This document shows positions 12,505-23,349 of a stretch of 64,000 nucleotides of DNA, piece after piece. Under the pieces are notes generated by a model. That model saw only the letters and a program-made list of their open reading frames with translations, ran no database searches and was not told the DNA's origin. Position 1 is the first letter of the stretch, and the number at the start of each line of letters is the position of its first letter. The stretch is from Pseudocercospora fijiensis CIRAD86 (Eukaryota; Ascomycota; Dothideomycetes; Mycosphaerellales; Mycosphaerellaceae), in NCBI RefSeq assembly GCF_000340215.1, contig NW_006921535.1, positions 4,891,528 to 4,955,527 on the forward strand, in the 5' to 3' direction. The position numbers were made by a program, and so were the translations under genes.

Positions 12505-12695
12505 TTTCGGTAGTTACTAGGTAATCTGCTACAAAAGGGGGAAGAAATGCGAACTTTAGGTCTACGGTAGAATTCGAGGCGCGAATTCGAGGCGCGACCT
12601 CCGCGCCTGTTAACAACACTATCCAAGAACGGATATAATATGTAATAGGTGGAAACAGCACGTAATCTAATTTAGGACGATTCTACATTAGTATA

Positions 12696-12752
12696 TCTAC
12701 TAGGGCTCGGGCGGGTAGCTAGGGCTCGGGGAAGTAGCGAGGGTAACGCGTT
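12696..12752. repeat. MULE right terminal inverted repeat (RIP-mutated)
   Basis: Reverse complement of the left repeat. Read on the minus strand, CCACTT has become CTACTT and both CCCCAG have become CCCTAG, so the core differences are CA to TA. Two extra bases sit next to the outer AACGCGT. Confidence 0.85.
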
Positions 12753-13292
12753 CTACTACCCCGCCTTCCCCTTCCGTATCGCTAGCGCAGGCTCTTTTAT
12801 CGTTTCCGTTGCCAAGATCGCTAGTATTCGTTAATATTACTCCTTTCTATGTAATATAGCTTCGGTTCTATTAAAGCTATACTAGAAGTAGAGGAGGCTA
12901 TTATAGAGGCTATCTAGAGCGATTTTACGCTTATAAGCGATAACGGTATAGCGAATATATCTAGAAAAATCGAACCTAGTAGTTCTAGTAGAGAAATAGG
13001 GAATAGTTCCTATAGTAAATAGTTTTAGTATAGTATAAATATTAGAGTTTTATAAATTAAAACTACTTAGAGGCTTTATAGCCCTAGATAGCCTATATAC
13101 TATTTAGATACTAAATACTAGACATTTCTAGATATACGTAGCCTAGGCGATTAGCTAGCCTATCTATTAAATAGCTTATATAGGACTTTACCTATATTAG
13201 ATTTTTATAATAGTACTATACGAAGGTTATTACTAGGGCTATAATATTACTAAGTTATCGACTATTCGCTACGCGCGCTACGTAGACAGAGC
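12753..13292. other. RIP-affected spacer between MULE and nested stack
   Basis: No recognisable coding or repeat structure. The first 100 bases keep some CA and TG (GCGCAGGC, GTTGCCAAG) and the rest is strongly mutated. It could be unique DNA hit by RIP spreading from both sides, or a fragment of an unidentified repeat. The last five bases, 13288-13292 (AGAGC), are the left target-site duplication of Gyp1. Confidence 0.5.
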
Positions 13293-13408
13293 TATTATAA
13301 AGTTGGTATTATAGATAATTATATAAAGGAGGAAGGTTATTTATAGAGATAGCCGTTCCTCTATTAGTTAGCTTAGCCTCTAACTATTCCTTCCCTTATT
13401 CTATTATA
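13293..13408 (-). repeat. Gyp1 3' LTR
   Basis: 116 bp, direct repeat of 61799-61914. Terminal bases are RIP-mutated (TATTATAAAG ... CTATTATA). Shared internal block: CCGTTCCTCTATTAGTTAGC. Confidence 0.85.
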
Positions 13409-13439
13409 GTCTACTCTAAATAAAAGAAAAAGATACGCC

Positions 13440-15060
13440 CTTATACTATTACTCTAATTTCGCCTAGATACCTATTATCTAGTAGGCTATCTACTACTTA
13501 GGCGTAATATTACTTAGGTTATTTTACTACTTAAGTACTACTATAGCCTTAGCCTACCGCTCTATAAAGTCTGCCTATTTCTTCCTAACCTCTTCTATCG
13601 TTACCTTCTTAATATTTAACTAGGCTTAAATCTCTACTCGTCGTCTCTTCTTTTTAGTAGCTATATACTAGTTAGTATATTCCTCTAAGAGCGGATCTAT
13701 TAGGTCGGTCTATACTCCTATATCTTAGTAGAGTATAACCTTCTCGGTTACTTAGCTATCTAGTTCGAATTCGGCGCCTAAGTCGTCTATTAGCTAAGTA
13801 GCCCTTACTATTACTACTAAGAAACCTCCGTCCGTCTATTTAGATAGATCTATCTATCTAAGCGGATTACTGCTATTAGTTTGCCTTACTACCTTATTAA
13901 GCCTACTAAAGTATACTAGCATTTCTAAGGGGTCTTAGTTATTAGTAACTAGTTATCTTACCTCGTACTATCGCTTAGTAAAAGCGACTCGTACGGCTTC
14001 GCAGTTATAATAGGGAACGAACTAGCGCTAGATAATTTCTTATAGTAGCTAGTTAGTCTCGGAATATAACTTCTTTATTAAGTTTTTAACCTTTTTAGGA
14101 TCTCGCTCGATACTATCGTCGACTATATTCTTTAGTATAATTAGGTCTACGTTAAGTATCTCGCTAGGCACTAGATAGAGTATATTAACTTCGAGATCTT
14201 ATATAAGGTCTCTTTACTCCCTAAGTATCTTATTATACGTTTCTTTCTCCTTAGTAGATAGGTTAGCTAAGTTAGCTCTTAGAGTCCGATCCTTAGTAGG
14301 CTAAGCTATCTAAACTCTAGCCTACGCTCTCTTCTTATCCGACGACGTCGTTAGAGCTATCGGTAGCGTAGCCTTTAGTATAATAGGTATCGCTTTCTTA
14401 GCCTTCTTAGTTAGCTAGGGAGTCGTATTACCTATCTAGTATATATCCTCCTCGTTGCCTTCTTTAATAAATCGGCTTTTACCGTTACTCCTCTCTGTCT
14501 TTTACTTATTACTAGCCTTATTACTAGCCTTATTACTAGCCTTATTACTCGCTTATTACTAGCCTTAGATAGCGTTACTTCGTTAGTATTAATTAGTATA
14601 AAGGACGGAACTAGCGCTCTATTCTCGTTATCTAAGATAGGCTCTATTACTACGGCTACTAGGCTTTAGAATCTAGTAATCTACTCTACTATCGTATTAC
14701 TTTCTTTATTAGCTTACTAGCTTACGAAAGGGTCGAATATATTAGGCTCGCCGAGGAAGTTAGGAATCGAGCGATAGCGATAATTATTAATATCTAGGAG
14801 GTTATTAAGGTCGAATATACCGCTATAGCCGTTAGCGCTACTATTAACCTCTATACTCTTACTAGGGTTATTATCGTCGTTAGTATCGGCGCTAATACGC
14901 TATTATTAGTCTCGATATTCTCGCTAAGATTAGCGTTAGCGCTCTCGTTAGCGTTAATAGTATCGTTAGTTTTAGTAATATACGCGAAGAGATCGTTAGG
15001 TAGCGTTATATCGCGCTATAGTATTTACTATTTCCTACTTTATATCTTACTCTATTATCT
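13440..15060 (-). pseudogene. Gyp1 third ORF downstream of pol, unknown function
   Basis: After pol and its chromodomain, Gyp1 has another minus-strand reading of about 500 codons in which nearly every stop is TAG. Not recognised as a known family. Visible: a Gln/Arg-rich start (from about 15000), SGIFDLNNLLDINNYRYRS at about 14800, a 4-residue repeat (14508-14566) where a one-base loss breaks the frame, a charged helical part (TKEKETYNKIL at about 14240, DPKKVKNLIKKLYSETN at about 14070), then a basic cluster TKKKRRRVEI at about 13660 and a Lys/Glu/Gln-rich tail that could be a coiled coil. Composition suggests a nucleic-acid-binding or structural protein, perhaps env-like by position only. 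Ends are approximate. Confidence 0.6.
14508..14566 (-). repeat. 12-bp tandem repeat in Gyp1 third ORF
   Basis: Five units of ATTACTAGCCTT, encoding Lys-Ala-Ser-Asn on the minus strand. The fourth unit is 11 bp (14544-14554), so it shifts the reading frame. Slippage rather than RIP explains this lesion. Confidence 0.85.
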
Positions 15061-15316
15061 TACGCTACTAGAAATCGTAGCAAATATCGCGCGTAAGCTC
15101 TCGTATCGACCTTAGTACTATAGAGGATAGTATATAAAGGATATTATAGTATACTCGCGGAAGCTATTTAGAAAGATATTATTGTTATAGTAAACTTGCT
15201 TATTATATATAGAAGCAAGCTTAGTACGCGTATATACGCGCTCCTGCCTATTATAGAAGTAAAGCGAACTACGTAGAAGTTACGCGATCCCGTTACTAGA
15301 AAAAATATATATATAG

Positions 15317-15336
15317 ATAGATAGATAGATAGATAT
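15317..15336 (-). repeat. LINE 3' tail, GATA microsatellite
   Basis: Five GATA units on the plus strand (TATC on the coding strand) immediately inside the target duplication. Several fungal LINEs end in a short simple repeat like this. Confidence 0.8.
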
Positions 15337-15559
15337 TTCATTTGCCTGTTGTAGTGCCTTTCGGCCTATATAGGTCTGTTTCTATATATTGTTTTGGGTA
15401 GGAAACCAACTTAGTTAGTAAAAACCTCCCTTCTGTCCTATTTATAAGTGTTAATCTTCCTCGTTTCCTTGTTTTCCTTCCTCTAGGGTATACTAGTGTT
15501 ATAGTTGTTACCCTCTAACTACCTTGCCTGCTGCCCTGCCCTTCTTTCCCCCTCTTCTT

Positions 15560-18500
15560 CCCTCCTTCTTATCTACTCCTTAGTTTCCCTTACTAGTACG
15601 AATTATTGTACAAATCCCTATTTAATAATCTACTTTACTATCCTCTTTAGGTCTTCTTTGCTCTAGATTAGTTTGTCGTATTCCCTTTCTATTACTTTTA
15701 GTCTCTAATTACTTCTGCCTTCTAACTATTAAGGGTAGACTAGTAGCATATGCTTAGGGTTTTAAGATTAGTAGCTATATTAGCAAGCTCTACTTTTAAT
15801 TCCTAGGACGTTTCTTCTAAATAGGTAAGATCTAAGTCTAATGTGTTTAGATCTGATTTAAATAGCTAGGCTTGCCTCGGCCCTGTTTAGGTCCTTATAG
15901 AGCTAGTAGTTATATTAACCAAATTTAATTAGTGCCTTTAGGGTTCCTAGTCTGACTTGTATTTTGTTCTATTCCTGCTCCTATAGGTATTTAGCAATTG
16001 ATTCTACTAGGCTTTGTTTCTCTCCCTTTAGCTTATCTTCCTTTGGCCTTATATTTGGTCCCTAAAGCTCTTTCTCTAGTATTTCTCTTATTAAGACTCT
16101 ATATTGCTCTAGGTCTTTAACTTTCTAGGGAGTTATTTATAGTCTGTCTCGCCTCCTAGTCCTAATGTACTAGGCTTTTATCTTGTCTAGTGCCTTTTAG
16201 ATAGTCTGTTAGGCTAGGTATTCTATTGTCTTTGCTATATATTAGTGTCTTAGTCCCTTGAAGTATTGTTTGACTAGTAGGATCCCTAATTCTATTTCCA
16301 CTACCCTTGTTAGTATAGTTTTATATACTCCTAGGATTTTCTTTAGGCTTTAGGTTTAGGACCTACTAACTAGTTGCTTAATCCTCCTTAGTGTTTTCTC
16401 TTAGGCTATCTATATCTATGCTCTATATAGCATTGCTAGCTTAACAATTGCTTTGTATATAACTTTAGCTTTCTCGAATATAGCCCCCTATATAGAGGCT
16501 ATAAGCCTATTAATGGATTGTATATTAGTATCTGCCCTCTACTTTGCCTTCTTTACTTATAGTCCCTAATTCAGTTTTAGATCTAGCTAGATCCCTAGTA
16601 CCCTAAGCTCTGCTAATAGTTAGGTTTTAAAGCCTTAGATAGTGATTGATTGCTTTATATTATAGGTTGATTTAGCCTTACTAAAGTAGATAAGCTAGTA
16701 CTTTTCTAGGGCGAATTTTGCTCTATGCCTCCTTGCCTATTTTTTATACTCCTAGTGCTTCTCTTCTAGGATCTTGCAGTTGGTTTCTATTGTCTTAGAC
16801 TAGGCTAGAATATTTGTATTATCTATAAACCCTAATACTAATGTATTCTTTAATTCTAGGAGTAGGAGTAGGTCTGCTATAAAGATAAGGAAGAGGATTA
16901 GGGAGAGTGTTAATCCTTAGAGGATTCCCTTTTTAGTTAGTATTAGGTCTAATTTGAATTTGCCTAGAATGAGCTATGTTAATCTTTCCTATAGGAAGGA
17001 CTAGATAAATTGGACTATCTAGTTTAGTGTAGCTTTCTGTTTAAGTATATATAGGAGCCTTTTATAGGAGATATTATTAAAGGCTCCTAAGATATTAAGG
17101 GAGAGGAGGGTTGCTACCTAGTTTTAACTATAGTACTAGATATGTTTGATCTATTCTGTAATTAGTTCTATAGCTGTTAGTGTTAACCTCTTCTTTCTTC
17201 CTCCTATCTAGCCTTTAGGAAGGATATTCCTTTCCTCGGTAAAGGTTATTAGCCTTTTAGCGACAATTTTTTCTAGCACCTTGCCTATTATGTTAAGTAG
17301 GGCTATTAGTCTATAGGCCTTAAGCTGTATATAGTCTTCCTTCTAGGGCTTCCTTAGCACTACTATTAGGGACTTCCTAAATGGTCTTAGGTAGTGTCCT
17401 AGTGCTAGGCTTTGTAAAAAGATATTAGCTAGTACTAGGGCTAGCCCCTTCCTATATGCTTTTAGAAGTTTGTTGTAGATCTTGTCTTCTCCTAGTGCCT
17501 TATTGCCTAGAATTTTCTTTAGGATCCTTTTAATAGTTTCGGGTTTGACCTAGGTGTCTCTTAGTATACCTAGTAGTAGAGTCTCTTATTCTTTCTCCTT
17601 TATATCTAATAGGTCTGCTTATACCTTTCTATAGAAGAAGTGTTAGCCTAGGGCTCTTGCTTTCCCTTCTATTATAGTCTATATTTGTCCTTATTAGTCT
17701 ATAATGTCCGGGAATTGTAGTAGCATATCCTTATCCTATTTAGGTCTCCTTGCCTATTTAGCTATCCTCTATATCTCCTCTAGTTTCTTTGTAATTATTC
17801 CTATTATAGATCTCTATTCTTGTATCTTATCTTTCTTAATCTAGATCTTCTTTTCCTAGTAGGCTTTGTTATAGTTGTCCTATACTTCTTAGGTATAGGT
17901 TTGTATCTACTACCTCCTAGCCTTCCTTACTGCTTTAACCTTCCTTATATACTTACTAGTCTAGTATAGTTGCTAGTATAGTGAATGTTTCTTTGCTAGG
18001 GTATGCTTTCTAGCTACCTGTTTTAGGATTCCTATTAGTTCTTCTACTGCCTTGTTAATGTCCTCTAGCCTTAGTAGGTGCTTTATTGAGAGTTCCTCTA
18101 GTTTTAGGTCCCTTTCTAGTTCCTCCCTAATCCTGCCCTATTAGGCACCTTTCTAGTTAAGCTTCTCCTCTAGTTCCCTTTTCTAATTAGCTTAGACATT
18201 TAGCTTAATCTATACCGGGAAGTAGTCTAATAATTCTTCTAGTTCCTAGTTAACCCTGTATCTTGTAATCCTATTCCTAATCTAATATAATGTAAAGTAT
18301 AGGTTTAGTATACTACTGCTTCCTCTTGCCTCCTAAGTAATTAGTCCCTTTAGGGTAACAATTTCCATTCCTTCCCTCTCTAATATATTAATTAGTCTTC
18401 CTACTAGGAAGTAGTAAGCTAGGGTAAAGTCTAAGCCCTAGAGGGGGTAGTAGAGGTTGAAATCCCTAAGTAGGATTTAGTAGGTATTCCCCTAGATAAC

Positions 18501-18940
18501 TCTAGGTAGTCTTTCTAGGGTTTTTAGTTAGGTACTACTTCTTAAGTCTAGTAGTAGGTTGTATATATAGTAGACTTAGAGTATGCCTTAGGATGTCTCT
18601 ACTTAAACTAATATTAGGTCCCTATCCTCCTATAGTATAGCCTACTAGGTTTCTATATCTATCTCTTTGCTAATATAGATGTATGTCCTTAGGGCTCCCT
18701 AGTTATAGATAATTAGGTAGTATCTTAGGTCTTTAACTGTTGCTAGTCTCTTTGTATATAGGTTGAGCTAGGGCTCTTAGATTGTAATAATGTAATATTC
18801 TTTTAGGTTTAGTGCTTAAAGGAAGCTCCTCTGTACCTTGTCTTTGCTCTTATTAATATTGTACTATATAATGTTTAGTAATGTTGTAATGTTTATTAGG
18901 TTTTATCTATATTATTTCCCTATAAGTTTTCCTTTAGTCT
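15560..18940 (-). pseudogene. LINE ORF2: endonuclease-reverse transcriptase, degenerate
   Basis: Read on the minus strand. The apurinic-like endonuclease starts at about 18880 (INKSKDKVQRSFL), with a decayed QEPWLN-type block, VYYIYNLL, and LLRDFNLYYPLWG at about 18440 as the metal-binding GDFN region with Gly to Arg. Reverse transcriptase follows: LIALLNIIGKVLEKIVAKRL at about 17270, LSLILFLIFIADLL at about 16880, and the catalytic box GFIDNTNIL at about 16815, where the second Asp of FxDD has become Asn (codon 16818-16820). The C-terminal part continues to about 15560 without a recognised RNase H. Stops are frequent. Confidence 0.8.
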
Positions 18941-18989
18941 TCCCTTACTTTAGACTAACATTTGACTAAGCTTTGTCTACCCTACTTCC

Positions 18990-20150
18990 TTTCCTGCAAT
19001 ATTAAGGTATCTTAGTCTCCCTAGTTGCTAGTAACTCTCTTGTGCTAGTAAGGCCCTAAATGTGAACCTATTATCTTATCTAGACCTCTTTTGTAGCACT
19101 TAGCTAGGTTGCTTCTATACCTAGCTGCCCTAGCTTATTGTATATCTTTTTAGTATATTGATTCTAGCTTCCTTTGCCTTCCTAGCTGCCTATATTCTTA
19201 CTAGGCATTCCTTCGCCTAAGAGGGGTGTCTTTTAGTGCAGTACGTATATCTTGCTTCTCCCTTATATGCTTTGCATTCTTTAACCTAGTAATCCCCTAT
19301 ACAATAGGAGTAGGTATTAGTTGTCTTTATACACTTAGCTACTAAGTGTCTATAGTGTTGATATTTAAAGCACTGTATTATCCTATAGTTGCTTCTATGT
19401 ATCTCTGTTTCTAATCTTTTAAAGTCCTAGAACAGCCCCTAGTCTAGCACTATATTAGCTTGCTCTACACTCCCTACCTAGATAATTAGGGAAGACTGCT
19501 TCTTAGTCTCTTCGATTTTCCTTTTGATCTATGCCGCTTTTATAATCTTTAGGCCTAGGTATATAGCTTGGTTTTGTCTCTATAGGCTCTTAATATCCTA
19601 TTCTTCCTTAAAGCTTCTTGTTATACTATAGGCTATAATTATAAATTGCTATTAGGAGACCTTTGCTGTTTTCCCTATCTTAGTTGTCTATTCTTTTTGT
19701 ATTTCTAGCTTCTTTTTGTCCTGCTCTTATGCTATAAATAGCTTAATTACCCCTTTACCTTCGTTCCTAGCCCTAATTACCTCTTTAACTGCAATTCTTT
19801 CTACAATCTCTTTCCCTATAAGTCCTTGGATTTCCTTTTGCTCCTATAGGTCCGTAATATGGACTCTAACTACTGTCCTCGGGGGTTTTAGCGCCTCCTA
19901 ACTAGCTACTGCTACCTAGGTGCGGTAGTTTAGGCTTGTCTCCTATTGTTTCTTCGTAATCTTTGCTACGACTATATTAGCTACCTTTGTGATTACGTGG
20001 CTTGCCTAGCTATAGATTGCTTTCAGTCCTCTAAGGAGTTCTAAGATTATTATCCTATATGCCCTCTTAGGGGTTCTTCTATCTTCCGCCTTTAGCACCT
20101 CCTCTGCCCTAGTATATAGTGCTTTCTATTCGTCCTCCCTTCCTTCTTAA
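18990..20150 (-). pseudogene. LINE ORF1: gag-like zinc-knuckle protein, degenerate
   Basis: Minus-strand frame with a charged helical middle (KEIVERIAVKEVIRARNEGKG at about 19740-19800) and, at about 19190-19390, serial CCHC-type knuckles: QCFKYQHYRHLVAKC, then YCIGDY...KECKAY, then TYCTKRHPS. Some Cys or His positions are Tyr, as expected from RIP. Such a gag-like ORF1 ahead of an endonuclease-RT ORF2 is typical of Tad1 and I clades. The start codon was not placed. Confidence 0.75.
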
Positions 20151-20219
20151 CTGTCTTCCCTTCGTCTCTGATTGTTCGCTGCTATTTTCAATATATATAT
20201 AATAAGTTATATATAATAA

Positions 20220-21532
20220 GTCTATTATATAATTCTCCGTTACTATATCTAGCGGTAGCGACGATCGTAGGCCTTTACTATCGTTATTAGAATGCCTTCC
20301 GTTCGTACCTATTCGTCCGCTCCGGCTCTAGCGTTCTTCTATCTAACTAGATACTCTATAACTTCCTTTCTATTATAATATCGACCGACTCGTCGGACTC
20401 GTCGATCTCGTAGCGCTTCTATTTCCCGTAGGGCGTCTCCCTATTTAATATATATTCTTAAAGGTTACCTCGTTACCCGCTTATATAGATTATTAGTATT
20501 AGGATATAGCTCGAATTCCGTAATCGACACTACCGGATATATCTTCTAAGTCTTTAGTAGGTCGATCTAGTAGGCTAGTCTAGTACTTATAACCTTCGTT
20601 ACCTTATATAGCCCGATCCTTAGAGGTATAAGCTTTCTATTACTAACTCCTAGGATAGCGTAATTCTTAAGCCGTAGATAGACTAGGTTACCTACTATAG
20701 GCTTCTAGCTAATATACTAAGAGTCGTAGCGTTGCTTTATAGCTACCTATATATAGGCGATATTGTTTTCTACCTTAGCTCGATAAATATCCTATTCCTT
20801 TACTAGATCTAACTCGCTAGTAGTTACTATTTAGGCTAGTTTACTAGGGTTAAAACCTATTAATACCTAGTTCGGTAATATACTAGTCGAGGCGTTAACT
20901 AAATTATTAAGAACTAGTTATATATATAGCGTTACGTATTCTAATTCTAGATCTCCGTTAGGATATTAGGTAAAGAAGTATCGTAGGGCAACCTCGATAG
21001 TTTAGTTCGTTCTCTTAGACTAGCTATTAGCCTATAGGTAATAGGCAGTCGTTATTAGGAGCTTAACGTTTATTTGCTTAAAAATAGCCTTCTATATCTC
21101 GGACGTAAATTTCGGGTCTCTATCGGAGATAATTACGGTTAGTAAGCCCTAATTATATCGGAATAACTTGTTAAGTAGGCAGTTAGCCTTAGCATCCGCT
21201 AAATACGTATTATTACTAGCAATAAGGAGTATCTGCTTCGTATACTTATCCGTTATCGCAAGTACGCCGTTAGTTTCCTAAGTAGAAAGAGATACTATAA
21301 AGTTAATCGTAATCGTATAGAAGGGTACTAGCGGGGATAGTATTAGATTTAACGACCTATACGGCTTATATTGCTTAGGCTATAGCTCTAGACAGTCCTA
21401 GTAGTAGTATAGGTATTTCTTTAGTCGCTTAGCTAGCTTCTAGCTATAGTACTAGTCGTTTATACGAGCGTAGGCACGATAGAAGCTAATATAGTATTAA
21501 CTGTCGTATATACTACTAAAAATGTCGCCTTC
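20220..21532 (-). pseudogene. Gyp1 pol, part 3: integrase and chromodomain
   Basis: Continues the pol reading after the Gyp2-a insertion. Seen on the minus strand: an integrase catalytic core with FIVSLS and LAITDKYTKQILLIA at about 21220-21290, VIISDRDPKFTSEI at about 21110, and a decayed SERTNQTIEVALRYF at about 20985; a C-terminal block LKNYAILGVSNRKLIPLRIG at about 20610-20670; then a chromodomain-like YLVR-TAG-KNARAGADE-TAG-VRTEGI at about 20310, in which both TAG stand where Trp is expected. This puts Gyp1 among chromoviruses. The end of the frame is near 20260. Confidence 0.8.
21528..21532. other. Target duplication of Gyp2-a, left copy
   Basis: CCTTC, repeated at 28679-28683 right after the 3' LTR. 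Confidence 0.9.
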
Positions 21533-21728
21533 TGTTAGGGCTAAAGAGGCTATACGTAATTGGCATATAACTAGGCCGAGTAAAGCTAGGGTCTTAATGC
21601 CTTAGGTAGGGCTTAGCGCTTAGCGTTAGGCTAACTCTCCTACCTTCCTCCCTCTCCTCCTAGATCCTTATCGAATACTACTCGTACCTACTACTACCCT
21701 ATCTACCTGCTAATATACCCTTCTTATA
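21533..21728 (+). repeat. Gyp2-a 5' LTR
   Basis: 196 bp, TGTTAGGGCTAAAGAGG at the start. The same sequence recurs in all other Gyp2 LTRs. It is followed by TAGTATTCGATC, where TAG probably was the TGG of a primer-binding site. Confidence 0.92.
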
Positions 21729-21795
21729 TAGTATTCGATCTACCCTTTAAGGGTAGTAGCTAGATAGTCCTTATTTCAAGCTTTCGGCGGTATAG
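21729..21795 (+). other. Gyp2 leader with palindrome
   Basis: About 67 bp directly after the 5' LTR, present in all four copies. It contains CTACCCTTTAAGGGTAG (21740-21756), a near-perfect palindrome, and probably the primer-binding site. In Gyp2-b this leader is separated from the rest by Gyp2-c. Confidence 0.6.
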
Positions 21796-21969
21796 CTACG
21801 AAAACTATCGATTTAACTATATTACGCCCGAAGAACGGGACCTATACGTACTATTCTATTAAAACAACCGTACCAATTATTAAGCAAGGCCTTCTATACG
21901 GCCTATTACACTAAGTTAAGTATACTAGGCCGATATCTACTAATTCCGCTATATCCGTATCTTAGGGGC

Positions 21970-23330
21970 TAATAATACATTATTAGTGTCGCCCCTTACA
22001 ATAGCCGGTTTATTACGAAACAATAACCGTGCTGCCGCTAGTAGCGCTAGCAACGACAACGCTCGTAGTACAGTGCCTACTAAAGTGCCTACTAAAGCTC
22101 CTACTAAAGTGCCTCCTACTAAAGGGCCTACTACTAAGCCTGCTAAAGAACCTGTGATTCTAGGTAACGACCTAGAATTGCCTATCGACGACATTCTTAA
22201 CAATATTGTTAACCGTCGATATAGCTAACTAGCCTTTAGCCCCTAACTAGTAGGGAGACTCTAAGAAACTACCTAAAACAGGCTTACTGCCCTACGTTAA
22301 GAACAATAGCTAAAGGATAACCTCCTCGAGATTCGCCGCCTATAGGAAGCCCTAACAACTACTACTAGACTAGAACTAGTAGTAGGACCTTCTATTTAAA
22401 AGAAGGATGCTAAGCTCAAAGACTATACCGTATTTAATAGCTCTAGCCGTAAGTAGTATAATGATTATATACGTAATTGTGAATTGAACTAGCGGAATGC
22501 ACTAAGGGCCCTACTAGACGACTATTCGCTAGTCGTCTATGCTATGCAATACATTAATAGAGACCTAAAGCGTACCTAGGATAACTACTTTGACTCCCTT
22601 ACTAATTAGACCGCTGTTTAGTAGCAAACCTACAAAACTATTATACTAGACACCCTTAGAAACCCTATACTAAGGCAACAATACGCTTAGGACTAGTACC
22701 TTCGGGCTAAGCAAAAGACTAATTAATTAGCTCGTTTATTTAAGGCCTATTTAAAGACCCCCGAGGACGATTTACTAGCTAAGACCGACTCTATCTAGAT
22801 TTCCGAAATACGCCCTAAATTGCGATAGGAATTAGTCCTTAAATTAGACCGCCGTCGTGTATTCGAACAGGCTAACCTAATACGCATTTAATTTATAGTC
22901 GAAGTAGAAACAGCCGAGCGGGCTGTTTAGCTCTAGCAACGACTAGAATCGAGGATCCGACTAGCTAGCACTAACCGCGGCAATCGTAGTGCCCGCGGAG
23001 GCAATAGCTAAGGGTCCTACTAAAGCAATAGTACTAATAATAGGAACAGTAACGACCGCGGAAGAGGTCGTAGCCGACGGCTATATAGAGGAGGCCGTAA
23101 TAGGGGCCGTAGAAGGGGCTCGTATCCTTATAACGCTAACTGCTCGACTAATAGTAGCTATAGCAACCTCCTAACTAGATTGAAGTGCTTCAATTGTAAT
23201 AGTACTAGCTATCTGCTAGGCTAATGCGACAAACCTAGGGATTAGGCCCGAGTCGACCGTGCTACCGCTAAGTACCGAAAGTATCTCTTAGTAGCTAACG
23301 CTACCTCTATAGGCTAACCTTCTAATTAGT
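21970..23330 (+). pseudogene. Gyp2-a gag, zinc-knuckle protein
   Basis: The frame opens with a Pro/Thr/Lys-rich low-complexity segment (21986-22228; TKVPTKAPTKVPPTKGPTTK), followed by a helical capsid-like region with TAG stops, an Arg/Gly/Ser/Asn-rich basic stretch (about 22960-23150) and one CCHC knuckle at 23186-23227 reading CFNCNSTSYLLG-TAG-C. The zinc-binding His has become Tyr (TAT) and the Gln before the last Cys has become TAG. The three minus-strand copies show the same Pro/Thr repeat with different unit numbers, so this segment varies in length. Confidence 0.8.
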
Positions 23331-23349
23331 CGAAAAAAGAATAAGCGCC

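Larger units (their letters stand above)
9393..12752 (-). mobile_element. Mutator-like (MULE) DNA transposon, RIP-inactivated
   Basis: A 3.36-kb element bounded by inverted repeats of about 55 bp (9393-9449 and 12696-12752), with a decayed MULE transposase on the minus strand between them. The outer ~170 bp on the left (9393-9560) is not RIP-mutated, while the rest, including the right terminal repeat, is. Fungal MULEs such as Hop usually leave 9-bp target duplications; I could not find a convincing one, so the outermost bases may be off by several positions. Confidence 0.8.
15317..20189 (-). mobile_element. Tad1/I-like LINE retrotransposon
   Basis: A 4.87-kb non-LTR element with two ORFs on the minus strand, nested in Gyp1 between pol and the third ORF. 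The 12-bp target duplication AATATATATATA lies at 15305-15316 and 20190-20201; it is low-complexity, so its edges are approximate. The 3' end is a GATA-type simple-repeat tail (15317-15336 on the plus strand) instead of poly(A). CG is much rarer here than in the surrounding Gypsy DNA and, on the plus strand, TG clearly outnumbers CA. Confidence 0.85.

Noticed and set aside
9384..12761. A 9-bp target duplication for the MULE
   Set aside because: Flanks on the two sides (CTCCTCGCG and CTACTACCC regions) do not match convincingly at any offset I tried.
21949..22203. Minus-strand open frame
   Set aside because: Antisense of the Pro/Thr repeat in Gyp2-a gag; the same holds for 43280-43486 in Gyp2-c.
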